This document shows positions 32,696 to 42,830 of a DNA stretch of 64,000 nt, one piece after another. Location: assembly GCF_001720485.1 (NCBI RefSeq), contig NZ_CP017114.1, positions 3,100,001 to 3,164,000 on the forward strand, written 5' to 3'. Under the pieces are notes generated by a model. The model saw only the letters and a list, made by a program, of their open reading frames with translations, was not told the DNA's origin and did not search any database. Source of the DNA: Cobetia marina (lineage in GTDB: Bacteria > Pseudomonadota > Gammaproteobacteria > Pseudomonadales > Halomonadaceae). A program made the translations under genes and the position numbers. Each line of letters begins with the position of its first letter. Position 1 is the stretch's first letter.

Positions 32696-33928
32696 TCAGG
32701 CGGTCTCCTCGTTCGCGATGCCGGCAGCCTCGCGCTTGACGCGGCGCTTGATGTTGGCCTGCACGACGAAGTGGTCGATCAGCGGGGCGAACAGGTTGGC
32801 GAACAGGATCGCCAGCATGATGCCCTCCGGGAAGGCCGGGTTGGCGACACGGATCAACACGGTCATCACGCCGATCAGTGCACCGAAGATCAGCTTGCCC
32901 TTGTCGGTCATGGAAGCCGAGACCGGATCGGTGGCCATGAAGACCATGCCGAAGGCGAAGCCGCCGATGACCAGATGCCAGTACCACGGCATCGCGAACA
33001 TGGCATTGGTGTCACTGCCGATGGCGTTGAACAGCGCCGAGGTCGCGACCATGCCCAGCAACACGCCCAGCATGATTCGCCAGGAGGCGATGCGCGTCCA
33101 CAGCAGTACCGCCGCGCCGAGGAAGATGGCCAGCGTCGATACCTCACCCAACGAGCCCGGAATGAAGCCCAGGAAGGCATCGGTCCAGCTCATCTGCTGC
33201 ATCAGGGCGCTCATGCCGTCCTGTGCCGCGGTGGACAGTGCGGTCGCACCGGTATAGCCGTCAGCCGGCACCCACACCGCGTCACCGGAAATGCTGGCCG
33301 GATAGGCGAAGTACAGGAAGGCACGACCGGACAGCGCCGGGTTGAGGAAGTTCTTGCCGGTACCGCCGAAGACTTCCTTGCCGATCACCACACCGAAGGT
33401 GATGCCGAGCGCGACCTGCCACAGCGGGATGGTGGCCGGCAGCGTCAGCGCGAAGAGCACGGAGGTGACGAAGAAGCCTTCGTTGACCTCGTGACCGCGA
33501 CGCATCGCGAACAGCACTTCCCAGAAGCCGCCGACCGCGAAGGTCACCAGATAGATGGGCAGGAAGTAGGTGGCCCCCAGGATGAAGTTGGCCCACACGC
33601 TGCCCGCATCATGGCTGCCCGCCAGCATCATGACGATGGCTTCACGCCAGCCGCCCAATGCACTGTAACCGCCAGCGATGGCCTCGTTGGCCTGCAGACC
33701 GGCGTTGTACATGCCGAAGAACATGGCCGGGAAGGTACACATCCAGACCGTGATCATGATGCGCTTCAGGTCGATACCATCACGCACGTGCGCGGTGGTA
33801 CGCGTGACACTCGCCGGCGCATAGAAAATCGTGTCCACGGCTTCGTAGAGCGCGTAGAACTTCTCGTACTTGCCACCCTTGTGGAAGTGCGGCTCCAGGT
33901 TATCCAGAGTCTGTCGAATACCCATCAT
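32696..33928 (-). CDS. nqrB: Na+-translocating NADH:quinone reductase subunit B
   Basis: A 410-residue integral membrane subunit with about ten helices, carrying riboflavin and a covalent FMN and forming the main Na+ path. The FMN site is [10 protein letters not shown] with Thr229. Other conserved parts are [18 protein letters not shown] and [20 protein letters not shown]. Its start shares one base with the nqrA stop. Confidence 0.97.
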   Translation of the reverse strand: MMGIRQTLDNLEPHFHKGGKYEKFYALYEAVDTIFYAPASVTRTTAHVRDGIDLKRIMITVWMCTFPAMFFGMYNAGLQANEAIAGGYSALGGWREAIVMMLAGSHDAGSVWANFILGATYFLPIYLVTFAVGGFWEVLFAMRRGHEVNEGFFVTSVLFALTLPATIPLWQVALGITFGVVIGKEVFGGTGKNFLNPALSGRAFLYFAYPASISGDAVWVPADGYTGATALSTAAQDGMSALMQQMSWTDAFLGFIPGSLGEVSTLAIFLGAAVLLWTRIASWRIMLGVLLGMVATSALFNAIGSDTNAMFAMPWYWHLVIGGFAFGMVFMATDPVSASMTDKGKLIFGALIGVMTVLIRVANPAFPEGIMLAILFANLFAPLIDHFVVQANIKRRVKREAAGIANEETA

Positions 33929-35277
33929 CAGACCTCTTTCTCGATCGTGGTGAGGTTGTCACGCAGGATGGGACCGTACTCGTACTTGCCCGGGCACACA
34001 TAGGTGCACAGTGCGAGGTCCTCTTCATCAAGCTCCAGGCAGCCAAGCTGCATGCCGGTCTCGATATCACCCACGATCAGCGAGCGCAGCAGCTGCGTCG
34101 GCAGAATGTCCAGCGGCATGACCTTCTCGTACGCCCCCACCGGCACCATGGCACGCTCGGAGCCATTGGTGGAGGTGTTGGGACGATAGTCACGCAGACC
34201 GGTCAGCTTCGACAGGTAGATACCCAGCACCGAGTGACGATTGGCACCGGTGGACAGCCAGCCCATGAAGGCACGCTTGTTGCCTTCTTCCAGCAGACTC
34301 ACCTGAGTGTGATAGCGGCTGACGAAACGCAGCGCCCCTTCACAGGTCAGACCGGAGAACACGGAACCGGAGATCACACGGGTATCTTCCGGCTGCTCGA
34401 CTTCCCCCTTGAGCAGTTCTTCAGTGCTCGCGCCCAGACGGGTACGCAGCAGGCGGGGCTTGGTCGCACGCGGGCCACCGACGGCGATGACACGCGTGGT
34501 GTCCAGACGCCCTTCCGCCAGCAGGGTACCGATGGCAACGACATCCTGATAACCGACATGCCAGACATGACGCTTCAGGCTGACCGGTGCGAGATGATGG
34601 ATGTGCGTACCCGGCAGACCTGCCGGGTGCGGGCCCTTGAAGGACTCGCTGACCACGCCGGCCACATCGCCGCCCGGGATATCCGCGCCCGGTGCCTGGC
34701 ACAGGAACACCTTGCCTTCGGTCAGACGCGTCAATGCGACGAGACCCTGACGGAACGCAACTTCCTGCCCCTTGAGCACCACGGCCGGATCTGCGGCCAG
34801 CGGGTGGGTATCGATGGCGGTGACGAAGATGGCTGCCGGGGTGGCATCCAGTGCCGGTACACGCGAGAACGGGCGGGTACGGAATGCCGTCCACAGACCG
34901 GAGTCGACCAGCTGGTCGACCACGACCTGACGCTCGAGACCGGCCAGCGCCGCCTCGCCATGCGCGGTGAATTCCACCGCTTCGCCCTGCGCATCGGTCT
35001 CGATGACCACGGACAGAAGCTTGCGCTTCTCGCCACGGTTGATCTCGACCACGGTCCCGGCAGCAGGCGCGGTGTAACGGACGCCCGGGGTCTTCTTGTC
35101 GGTGAACAGGAGTTGCCCCAGTTTCACCTTGTCCCCTTCACGGACTTCCATCGTCGGCTTCATGCCGACGTAGTCAACACCCAGGATCGCTACGCGACGA
35201 ACGGGCTGCGCATCCTCGATACGCTGCTCCGGCGCCCCGGCGATGGGGAGATCCAGGCCACGTTTGACTTCGATCAT
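33928..35277 (-). CDS. nqrA: Na+-translocating NADH:quinone reductase subunit A
   Basis: A 449-residue peripheral cytosolic subunit implicated in ubiquinone binding; first gene of the operon. It starts [18 protein letters not shown], with [16 protein letters not shown] and [15 protein letters not shown] near the N-terminus, resembling a barrel-sandwich fold, and ends with the [17 protein letters not shown] segment [15 protein letters not shown]. The ATG at 35277 fits homologues; a further ATG 45 bases upstream adds unmatched residues. A promoter with a perfect -10 lies about 185 bases upstream. Confidence 0.95.
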   Translation of the reverse strand: MIEVKRGLDLPIAGAPEQRIEDAQPVRRVAILGVDYVGMKPTMEVREGDKVKLGQLLFTDKKTPGVRYTAPAAGTVVEINRGEKRKLLSVVIETDAQGEAVEFTAHGEAALAGLERQVVVDQLVDSGLWTAFRTRPFSRVPALDATPAAIFVTAIDTHPLAADPAVVLKGQEVAFRQGLVALTRLTEGKVFLCQAPGADIPGGDVAGVVSESFKGPHPAGLPGTHIHHLAPVSLKRHVWHVGYQDVVAIGTLLAEGRLDTTRVIAVGGPRATKPRLLRTRLGASTEELLKGEVEQPEDTRVISGSVFSGLTCEGALRFVSRYHTQVSLLEEGNKRAFMGWLSTGANRHSVLGIYLSKLTGLRDYRPNTSTNGSERAMVPVGAYEKVMPLDILPTQLLRSLIVGDIETGMQLGCLELDEEDLALCTYVCPGKYEYGPILRDNLTTIEKEV

Positions 35278-35461
35278 AGACTCGCCCAATTGTCGGATCT
35301 GATGTTGTTCAGGAAAGATCACGCATCAATGACACGCCTCGAGGCCGACATACGGCCAGGCAACCTCGCGAGATTCGCGTTTCAGTTGATGTGAATGCTT
35401 TTCTTATCAGACGGTTGGAGGTGTAGCCCAGAGATTGGACCGGCCCAAAAAAATCCGCCTC

Positions 35462-35490
35462 ATTATAAAGATGCGAGCCCCGAAAGACCA
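35462..35490 (-). promoter_or_regulatory. Candidate promoter of the nqr operon
   Basis: On the minus strand a perfect -10 element TATAAT lies at 35462-35467, with a weak -35 (TGGTCT) 17 bases upstream. This would give a leader of about 180 bases before nqrA. A weak -35 suggests that an activator may be involved, but no site is evident. Confidence 0.55.
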
Positions 35491-35525
35491 TACGACACTA
35501 AAGTGGTGAGGGCATTCAACACGCC

Positions 35526-35558
35526 AACGCCCCTGCCATCGAGGATGGCAGGGGCGTT
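35526..35558. terminator. Stem-loop terminator between gap and nqrA
   Basis: A perfect 15-bp inverted repeat (35526-35540 and 35544-35558) with loop GAG lies 60 bases after the gap stop. T tracts on both sides are poor, but its place between two same-strand transcription units suggests termination of gap. Confidence 0.7.
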
Positions 35559-35618
35559 GTATTGACAGGCATTTTTTCCTCACCGTGCGTGAATCACGCC
35601 AGGGCGCGACCCATTGCC

Positions 35619-37067
35619 TCAGCGAGTGGGGAAATAGCTGAAACGCACGTTGGACATGTGCTGCAGGATACGCACGACCTGGCAGCTGTAACCGAACTCG
35701 TTGTCATACCACACATACACGACGGCCTGCTTGTCGGTGACGATGGTCGCCTGACCATCGACGATGCCGGAATGACGGTTGCCGACGAAGTCGGAAGAGA
35801 CCACTTCACAGGAATCGACGTAGTCGATCTGCTTCTGCAGTGAAGAGTGCAGAGAGGCCGTGCGCAGGAAGTCATTCATGCGCTCGGCGTCGCTTGCGGT
35901 GTCCAGCGTCAGATTGAGAATCGCCATCGAGACGTTGGGCGTCGGCACACGGATCGCGTTGCCGGTCAGCTTGCCGGAAAGCTCCGGCAGCGCCTTGGCG
36001 ACGGCCTTGGCGGCACCGGTCTCGGTCAGCACCATGTTGAGTGCCGCCGCGCGACCGCGACGGTCCCCGCTGTGGAAGTTGTCGATCAGGTTCTGGTCGT
36101 TGGTATAGGAGTGGACCGTCTCCACATGCCCCTGACTGACGCCGTATTCGTCGTGCAGCACCTTCAGTACCGGCACGATGGCGTTGGTGGTGCAGGACGC
36201 CGCGGAGATGATGCGATCATCGTCACGGATGTCGGTGTGGTTGACGCCATAGACGATGTTCTTCAGATCGCCCTTGCCCGGAGCGGTGAGCAGCACCTTG
36301 GCCACGCCCTTGCACTCGAGGTGCTGCCCAAGGCCGGCCTCGTCGCGCCACTTGCCGGTATTGTCGACCACGATGGCATTGTCGATGCCGTGCGCGGTGT
36401 AATCGATCTCGGACGGCGAGTTCGCGTAGATGATCTTGATGTAGTTGCCATTGACGATCAGCGCCGAATTCTCCTGATCGACCGTGATGCTGCCCTCGAA
36501 GGGGCCATGCACGGAATCACGACGCAGGAGGCTGGCCCGCTTCTCCAGATCCTCCTTGCTGCCACGCACCACGATGGCGCGCAGACGCAGCAGATTACCG
36601 CCACCGGCCTTCTCGATCATGATGCGCGCCAGCAGGCGGCCGATACGCCCGAAGCCATACAGGACGACATCCTTGGGATCGCCGCCCATGCCGCCTTCGA
36701 CGTAGCCATCGACGATCTCGGCAAGCTCGCGTTTTAGGAAGGCAGTGATGTCCGTCTCGTCGGAGCGCTTGAAGGCCACCGCCAGCTTGCCGATATCGAC
36801 ATGGGCCGGCCCGAGATTCAGCTCGATCATGGCACGCACCAGCGGGAAGGTGTCCTCGACGGACAGCTCCACGCCTTCCGCCTTGCGCACCCAACGGTGG
36901 TTCTTGAGGATACGCACCATGGAGCGGTTGATCAGCGAACGCCCATAGATGGAGGGCACGACATTGAAGCGACGATAGAGGTCACCCAGCAGCGGGATCA
37001 TCTGTTCGGCGAGGGCTTCATTGTCTTGCCACTGCTTGAAACAGGCTTCGAGATTCTCTTTGCTCAC
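35619..37067 (-). CDS. gap: Glyceraldehyde-3-phosphate dehydrogenase, long form
   Basis: Oxidises glyceraldehyde-3-phosphate to 1,3-bisphosphoglycerate with NAD(P)+. The protein has 482 residues, versus about 335 for the usual enzyme: an N-terminal extension of about 125 residues (VSKENLEACFKQWQDNEALA...) precedes the Rossmann start VVLYGFGRIGRLLARIM. The active-site cysteine is in SAASCTTNAIVPVLKVLH and the C-terminal YVWYDNEFGYSCQVV is standard. The GTG at 37067 has an AGAGGA site; homologues of this long form, as in Pseudomonas beside nqrA and mfd, begin here. The role of the extension is unknown. It is divergent from mfd. Confidence 0.93.
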   Translation of the reverse strand: MSKENLEACFKQWQDNEALAEQMIPLLGDLYRRFNVVPSIYGRSLINRSMVRILKNHRWVRKAEGVELSVEDTFPLVRAMIELNLGPAHVDIGKLAVAFKRSDETDITAFLKRELAEIVDGYVEGGMGGDPKDVVLYGFGRIGRLLARIMIEKAGGGNLLRLRAIVVRGSKEDLEKRASLLRRDSVHGPFEGSITVDQENSALIVNGNYIKIIYANSPSEIDYTAHGIDNAIVVDNTGKWRDEAGLGQHLECKGVAKVLLTAPGKGDLKNIVYGVNHTDIRDDDRIISAASCTTNAIVPVLKVLHDEYGVSQGHVETVHSYTNDQNLIDNFHSGDRRGRAAALNMVLTETGAAKAVAKALPELSGKLTGNAIRVPTPNVSMAILNLTLDTASDAERMNDFLRTASLHSSLQKQIDYVDSCEVVSSDFVGNRHSGIVDGQATIVTDKQAVVYVWYDNEFGYSCQVVRILQHMSNVRFSYFPTR

Positions 37068-37191
37068 GGAGGAATTCCTCTGACTGGCGAACGATAGGCG
37101 AACGCGGCAAGCGAGCTTGCAGCGTCGGACAAGGCCAGCTGAGTATGCGTAACGGGGGGCGGGGTCACAATGAAAGGATGGTCGCACGGAG

Positions 37192-37206
37192 GGTAGTAGT
37201 GCTACA
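37192..37206 (-). promoter_or_regulatory. Weak HexR-like site upstream of gap
   Basis: On the minus strand TGTAGCACTACTACC lies 125 bases before the gap start. It shares the outer TGTA and TAC elements with the HexR box as I remember it (TGTAATTAAATTACA) but only about 8 of 15 positions. The surrounding 500-base gap-mfd region holds no gene and must carry both promoters. Confidence 0.25.
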
Positions 37207-37615
37207 GAATCAACGATTTGACTACAAGAGCCCTTCCTGAAGCACCGTCCGGATCCCGTAGAGGATCGCCAGACAAGCTCTTGCGAGATTCCGGGCCTCG
37301 CCACCGATGAAAAGGCCACGCCTCGCCCCCATGACAGGGAATGACTTGCTATCATCAGGCGCAGGGCATTGACGACACCGCCTCGGCAGCCCCGTCACGG
37401 CAAGGGGTTGGGTCTGCGACCATCAGAGCGGGCCGTCAGAACGCCCCCTCCATGCTGGCTGCCACGAGGAGCGCCCTGCGCCGACCATTGCGCCTTCATC
37501 ACCATCGCTCGCGCCGCCGCGGGCTTTCACCGTTTGGCGTGACTGGCGAGGAGCACCCCTCCCGCCGGTGAATCTTCCCGTGCGCCCAAGCCCAGGACAC
37601 AAGACACCAGAGCCC

Positions 37616-40600
37616 ATGTTCGAGACTCCGCTGACGCCCCCGTTGCCACGCTCTCCCCGTGAGACCACCTACTGGACGCTGCAGGATGGCAGCGCTGCCG
37701 CCCTGGCGCTGGCGCGCCTGGCGGACGCCGATGAAGCGCCACTGATGGTGATCACGCCGGACACCGCCAGCGCCCAGCGTCTGGAGGCGGACCTGCACTT
37801 CTATACCCGCCACCCGGAGCGCCTGCTGCCATTCCCTGACTGGGAGACACTGCCCTACGACAGTTTCTCGCCCCACCAGGACATCGTCTCGGAGCGCCTG
37901 CGCACGCTGCGCACGCTGCAGGCCAGCCGCCGCGCCATCGTGCCGGTGCCGGTCAACACCCTGATGCAGCGCCTGGCGCCGGCGGATTACATCGCCGGCC
38001 AGGTCTTCAGTCTCGCCAGGGGAGACACTCTCGACCGCGAGAATTTCCGCTCACGCCTCTCACGTGCCGGATACCGTGCGGTGGAGACCGTCTACGAGCC
38101 CGGAGAGTATGCGTTGCGCGGCGCGCTGATCGACCTGTTCCCGATGGGCAGTGAGCAACCGCTGCGAATCGATCTGTTCGATGACGAGATCGACACCCTG
38201 CGCGCCTTCGACCCCGACACCCAGCGCAGCGGCGACAAGGTCGAGGCGATCGAGATCCTGCCCGCCCACGAATATCCTCTGACGCGCAGCGCCATCGCCT
38301 GTTTCCGCGAGGGCTTCGAGACACTGTTCGATGTCGACCCCCGCCAGTGCATCCTCTACAACGATGCCATCAAGGGCATTCCCTCACCGGGGCTCGAGCA
38401 GTATCTGCCGCTGTTCTTCGAGGAGACCGCGACGCTGTTCGATCACATGGGCGACAACCTGCGGATCGCCATGCTGCCGGGAGCTCGCGAAGCGGCCGAA
38501 CATCATTGGGACGCCATCACCACGCGCTACGCCAATCTCGGCGTGGACCCCACGCGCCCGCTGCTGCCGCCGCATCGCGCCTTCGTGCCGGTCAACGAAC
38601 TGTTCGCGTTGATCAAGCAGCACGAGCGCATCGAACTGCTGCGCGAGCCCAATGCGCACACCATAGAATTCGGCCAGCAGGCGCTGCCCAGCCTCGCCAT
38701 CGATGCACGCAGCGCCGACCCCACCCAGGCGCTAGCGAGCTTCCTCAAGCAGCGACTCAACGGCCAGAGCGCACAGCGCATCCTGTTCGTCGCCGAGACC
38801 CAGGGTCGCCGGGAAGTCGTCGAGGAGCAGCTCGCTGCGCTGCTGCGCAGCTTCGGGCTACGCAGCCTGGAGGACTTCGCGAGCTTCCAGCACTTCGTCG
38901 ACAGTCCCGCCGCGGTCGGCCTGACCGTCGGCGGCCTGACGCGTGGTGCCTGGGTAGCGGGTGAGCAGACCTCCCAGGCGCCCTCCCCCGAGCGCGAAGA
39001 CGCCGCCAAGGGGCTGGTCATCGTCACCGAGACCGAGCTCTATGGCGAGGTAGTCCGCCAGAGCCGTCGTCAGGCGCGTGCCACCGATGACAACGAACTG
39101 GCCGTGCGTCATCTCTCGGAGCTGCGCGAAGGCGCACCGGTGGTACACCACACCCACGGGGTCGGTCGCTACCTGGGACTCGAGACCATCGACGCCGGCG
39201 GTCAGGAAGCCGAGTTCCTCGCCCTTGAATACGCCGACGGCGCCAAGCTCTATGTGCCGGTGGACAGCCTGCATCTGATCTCACGCTATTCCGGCGCCAG
39301 CGATGAGCTGGCACCGCTGCACAAGCTGGGGTCCGAGCAGTGGGAGAAGGCCAAGCGCAAGGCGGCCGAGAAGATTCGCGACACCGCCGCCGAGCTGCTG
39401 GATGTCTATGCACGGCGCGAAGCGCGTGTCGGCCATGCCTGCGACTTCCCCGCCGAGGACTACGCCCGTTTCGCGGCCAGCTTCCCCTTCGAGGAGACAC
39501 CGGACCAGGCGCAGACCATCGGCGCGGTGATCCAGGACATGTGCTCTCCTCAGCCGATGGATCGCGTGGTGTGCGGCGATGTCGGCTTCGGCAAGACCGA
39601 GGTCGCGATGCGCGCCGCCTTCCTGGCCGTCAACTCCGGACGCCAGGTGGTGGTGCTGGTACCCACCACCCTGCTGGCCCAGCAGCATTACGACAACTTC
39701 CGCGATCGCTTCGCCGACACCGCGGTGGAGATCGCCCTGCTGTCGCGCTTCACCAGCGGCAAGGGCCAGGAAACGTCACTGGAGCGCATCCGCAAGGGGC
39801 AGGCGGATATCGTGATCGGCACCCACAAGCTGCTCTCCAAGTCGCTGGAATTGCCCAACATGGGACTGCTGGTCATCGATGAGGAGCACCGCTTCGGGGT
39901 CTCCCAGAAGGAGCGACTCAAGAGCCTGCGTGCCGAAGTGGACATCCTGACCCTGACCGCCACGCCGATTCCGCGCACGCTCAACATGGCGATGAGCGGC
40001 ATTCGCGACCTGTCCATCATCGCCACGCCACCGGCGCGCCGCCTGTCGGTGAAGACCTTCGTCCAGCAGCGTAACGACGGCGTGATCAAGGAAGCCATCC
40101 TGCGTGAGCTGCTGCGCGGCGGACAGGCCTACGTGCTGCACAACGAGGTCAAGACCATCGAGGAAAGCGCGGCACGCATCGCGGAACTGGTGCCGGAGGC
40201 CATCGTCGGTGTCGCCCACGGGCAGCTGCCGGAGCGTAGCCTGGAGCGGCGCATGTCGGACTTCTACCACAAGCGCTTCAACGTGCTGGTCTGCTCGACC
40301 ATCATCGAGACCGGCATCGACGTCCCGAGCGCCAACACCATCATCATCGAACGCGCCGACAAGTTCGGCCTCGCGCAGCTGCACCAGCTGCGTGGGCGCG
40401 TCGGGCGCTCGCATCACCAGGCCTACGCCTACCTGCTGACCCCGCACCCCAAGGCCATGACCCGCGATGCGGTCAAGCGTCTGGAGGCAATCAGCGAATC
40501 GCATGACCTGGGGGCAGGCTTCACCCTGGCCTCCCATGACATGGAGATCCGTGGCGCAGGCGAGCTGTTGGGTGATGAGCAGTCCGGCCAGATGGAAACC

Positions 40601-41143
40601 ATCGGCTACTCGCTGTACATGGAGATGCTGGATCGCGCCGTGAAGGCCATCAAGGCCGGCAAGACGCCCAACATCGAATCGCCGCTGGATGAGGGCGTGG
40701 AAGTCGGACTCAATCTGCCGGCGCTGATTCCGGGTGACTACCTCCACGATGTCCAGCAGCGCCTGATGATGTACAAGCGCATCAGCAACGCCGAGAACGC
40801 CAGCGATCTCCGGGAATTGCAGGTCGAGATGATCGACCGCTTCGGCCTGTTGCCGGAGCCGGTCAAGACGCTGTTCCGCCAGACCCGGCTGCGCCAGCGC
40901 GCCCAGGCACTGGGCATCGTCAAGCTGGAAGCCGGTGCCGCACGCGGTCGCATCATCTTCGGCGCCCAGACGCCTGTCGATCCCTTGACGCTGGTGACAC
41001 TCATCCAGCGCCAGCCCGATGTCTACAAGCTGGAAGGTGCCGACACACTGCGCTTCACCACCGAGATGGAAGACGCCGAGGCGCGCTTCAGCTTCTGCGA
41101 ATCCCTGCTTGAGCTGCTCAACGCCAAGACCCAGGCGGCCTGA
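37616..41143 (+). CDS. mfd: Transcription-repair coupling factor Mfd
   Basis: A DNA translocase that removes RNA polymerase stalled at DNA damage and recruits UvrA. The 1175-residue protein has the UvrB-homology N-terminal modules (FPDWETLPYDSFSPHQD...), the RNA polymerase-interacting domain starting near HHTHGVGRYLGLE, a RecG-like helicase core with Walker A GDVGFGKTEVA and the box DEEHRFG, then TATPIPRTLNMA, and a C-terminal domain. The ATG at 37616 fits family starts; a GTG at 37568 would add 16 residues. Neither has a clear ribosome-binding site. A terminator follows at 41187. Confidence 0.96.
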   Translation: MFETPLTPPLPRSPRETTYWTLQDGSAAALALARLADADEAPLMVITPDTASAQRLEADLHFYTRHPERLLPFPDWETLPYDSFSPHQDIVSERLRTLRTLQASRRAIVPVPVNTLMQRLAPADYIAGQVFSLARGDTLDRENFRSRLSRAGYRAVETVYEPGEYALRGALIDLFPMGSEQPLRIDLFDDEIDTLRAFDPDTQRSGDKVEAIEILPAHEYPLTRSAIACFREGFETLFDVDPRQCILYNDAIKGIPSPGLEQYLPLFFEETATLFDHMGDNLRIAMLPGAREAAEHHWDAITTRYANLGVDPTRPLLPPHRAFVPVNELFALIKQHERIELLREPNAHTIEFGQQALPSLAIDARSADPTQALASFLKQRLNGQSAQRILFVAETQGRREVVEEQLAALLRSFGLRSLEDFASFQHFVDSPAAVGLTVGGLTRGAWVAGEQTSQAPSPEREDAAKGLVIVTETELYGEVVRQSRRQARATDDNELAVRHLSELREGAPVVHHTHGVGRYLGLETIDAGGQEAEFLALEYADGAKLYVPVDSLHLISRYSGASDELAPLHKLGSEQWEKAKRKAAEKIRDTAAELLDVYARREARVGHACDFPAEDYARFAASFPFEETPDQAQTIGAVIQDMCSPQPMDRVVCGDVGFGKTEVAMRAAFLAVNSGRQVVVLVPTTLLAQQHYDNFRDRFADTAVEIALLSRFTSGKGQETSLERIRKGQADIVIGTHKLLSKSLELPNMGLLVIDEEHRFGVSQKERLKSLRAEVDILTLTATPIPRTLNMAMSGIRDLSIIATPPARRLSVKTFVQQRNDGVIKEAILRELLRGGQAYVLHNEVKTIEESAARIAELVPEAIVGVAHGQLPERSLERRMSDFYHKRFNVLVCSTIIETGIDVPSANTIIIERADKFGLAQLHQLRGRVGRSHHQAYAYLLTPHPKAMTRDAVKRLEAISESHDLGAGFTLASHDMEIRGAGELLGDEQSGQMETIGYSLYMEMLDRAVKAIKAGKTPNIESPLDEGVEVGLNLPALIPGDYLHDVQQRLMMYKRISNAENASDLRELQVEMIDRFGLLPEPVKTLFRQTRLRQRAQALGIVKLEAGAARGRIIFGAQTPVDPLTLVTLIQRQPDVYKLEGADTLRFTTEMEDAEARFSFCESLLELLNAKTQAA

Positions 41144-41186
41144 CGCCCCCACTCACCTCTGTGCACGTGAAAATGCGCGGAACATG

Positions 41187-41219
41187 AAAACGGCCTGCAT
41201 CGCTGATGCAGGCCGTTTT
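41187..41219. terminator. Bidirectional intrinsic terminator after mfd
   Basis: A perfect 15-bp inverted repeat (41187-41201 and 41205-41219) with loop GCT, and A4/T5 flanks. It separates the convergent mfd and methylthioinosine phosphorylase genes. Confidence 0.92.
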
Positions 41220-41259
41220 TCTGGCAGTCAGACCGCCTCACCTCCCAGGGACAAGCGCC

Positions 41260-41997
41260 TCACGCATGGCGTGCCAGCAGCGCCGCCAGCAAGCGCTGCA
41301 CCTGCGGCATGCCTGCCTCGATCACCGATTCCGTTCCGGCCCTCGTCGGCTCCTCCTCCCCGACCCCGGCCGCGTGACTGATCACCAGGCACAGGCTGGC
41401 GTACTCCATCTCGAGTTCCCGGGCCAGCACGGCCTCGGGCATCCCCGTCATGCCCACCAACGTATTGCCATCGCGCGCCATCAGACGAATCTCGGCCGCG
41501 GTTTCCAGTCTCGGCCCCTGCACCACGCCCAGCACTCCGCCTGCCTGGATCACCAGTCCCGCGTCAGACGCCGCCGAATGCAGCTCCTCGCGCCAGACAC
41601 GGTGATACGGCCAGGCGAATGCCACATGCTGGAACGGCTTGAAACGGCCATCGAAGAACGAGCCCTCGCGCCCCGTCGTGTAATCGATCAACTGATCCGG
41701 GACCACCAGCGTGCCCGGCGCAAGCGTCGGGTCGATACCTGACACGCAGTTGACGCCAACGACGTGAGTCGCCCCGGCCTGCTTGAGCGCCCACAGGTTG
41801 GCGCGATAATTGATTCGGTGCGGCGGCATCTTGTGGGGTTGACCATGCCGCGCCAGAAACAGGATCGACCTGCCGCCGAGCCGCCCCTGCACCACCCCGC
41901 AGGACGCCGCCCCCAAGGGAGTTTCCTGACCACCCCGCTTGAGCACCTCCAGACCCGGCCAATGGCCGAACCCGGTCCCCCCGATGACTGCCAGCAT
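41260..41997 (-). CDS. S-methyl-5'-thioinosine phosphorylase
   Basis: A 245-residue purine nucleoside phosphorylase of the MTAP family. The N-terminus MLAVIGGTGFGHWPGL, FLARHGQPHKMPPHRINYRANLWAL, VPDQLIDYTTGREGSFFDG and GMTGMPEAVLAREL closely follow the Pseudomonas enzyme specific for methylthioinosine. It would yield hypoxanthine and methylthioribose-1-phosphate from polyamine and quorum-signal by-products. The ATG at 41997 has an AGGAG site eight bases upstream. It lies next to hpt, which can recycle the hypoxanthine, and a methylthioadenosine phosphorylase role is the main alternative. Confidence 0.85.
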   Translation of the reverse strand: MLAVIGGTGFGHWPGLEVLKRGGQETPLGAASCGVVQGRLGGRSILFLARHGQPHKMPPHRINYRANLWALKQAGATHVVGVNCVSGIDPTLAPGTLVVPDQLIDYTTGREGSFFDGRFKPFQHVAFAWPYHRVWREELHSAASDAGLVIQAGGVLGVVQGPRLETAAEIRLMARDGNTLVGMTGMPEAVLARELEMEYASLCLVISHAAGVGEEEPTRAGTESVIEAGMPQVQRLLAALLARHA

Positions 41998-42143
41998 CCC
42001 CTGTCTCCTCGCCACCCATGTGCAGGAATCTCTCAAGAGCCGAACGCTTCGGCCCTGAGCGAACGCTACTCCGAGCCAACCGACAACGACAAGCACAATC
42101 GTCACGCTCTGCGCCAAGAGACGAGAAAAGGCCCCGAAAACGA

Positions 42144-42176
42144 CACCACCCGCCGCGGTGGCCCGGGCGGGTGGTG
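42144..42176 (-). terminator. Stem-loop after hpt
   Basis: An 11-bp inverted repeat, CACCACCCGCC and GGCGGGTGGTG, lies 70 bases after the hpt stop, followed on the minus strand by a short T4 run. It probably ends or weakens the hpt transcript before the phosphorylase gene. The rest of the 42000-42248 gap shows nothing clear. Confidence 0.55.
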
Positions 42177-42248
42177 ATCACATGCAGGCGTGGCTGCGAT
42201 GGTGAGACAGGACGGCAGCGCGACGAAACCGCCTCGTCTTCAGGAACG

Positions 42249-42830
42249 TTACAGCCCCTTGGGCGCGTAGATGCCCGGCGCGTTGCGCCAGTAGCCCTTG
42301 TAATCCATGCCGAAACCGAACAGGAAGCGGTCCTCGACATCCAGACCACAGAAGTCGGCCTTGAAGCCCGGATAGGCCTTGCGATCGTGCTTCTTGTCCA
42401 CCAGCACACAGCTGGACACGCTGCGCGCACCCGCTTCACGGCAGTACTCGATGATGGCCGCCAAGGTGCCACCCTCATCGAGGATGTCATCGACGATGAC
42501 CACGTCACGACCGGCCATCGGCAGTTCCGGATTGACGCGCCAGAACAGCTCGCCACCGCGCATGGCACCGCGGTAACGCGTCGCGTGCAGATAATCGACT
42601 TCCAGCGGGAACTTGAGTCGGGTCAACAGCTGACCTGCGGTAATCAGGCCGCCATTCATCACGCAGTAGAAGATCGGCATGCGATCACCAAGGCTGCGGG
42701 TCAACTCCCCGGCCATGCGATCGAGTGCGACCTCCAGCTCTGCCTGGGGAATCAGGCAGTCGGCGTTGTCCATCACGTCTCGCATTTCGGCATGCAGGGC
42801 GCTCAGGGAGTCAGGCGTCGGAGTCAGCAT
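42249..42830 (-). CDS. hpt: Hypoxanthine-guanine phosphoribosyltransferase
   Basis: Purine salvage enzyme that joins hypoxanthine or guanine to PRPP, giving IMP or GMP. The 193-residue protein has the PRPP-binding signature VVIVDDILDEGGTL at about 110-123, FYCVMNGGLITAG as the PPi loop, and LVDKKHDRKAYPGFKADFCGL near the base-binding site. The start at 42830 follows an AGGA site and overlaps the mscS-type gene by 20 bases, so the long open frame upstream is not used. The substrate preference is inferred from family and neighbour. Confidence 0.9.
   Translation of the reverse strand: MLTPTPDSLSALHAEMRDVMDNADCLIPQAELEVALDRMAGELTRSLGDRMPIFYCVMNGGLITAGQLLTRLKFPLEVDYLHATRYRGAMRGGELFWRVNPELPMAGRDVVIVDDILDEGGTLAAIIEYCREAGARSVSSCVLVDKKHDRKAYPGFKADFCGLDVEDRFLFGFGMDYKGYWRNAPGIYAPKGL

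Noticed and set aside
32351..34003. 550-residue open frame opposite nqrB
   Set aside because: Antisense to a conserved membrane subunit; no domain and low-complexity His/Gln/Arg content.
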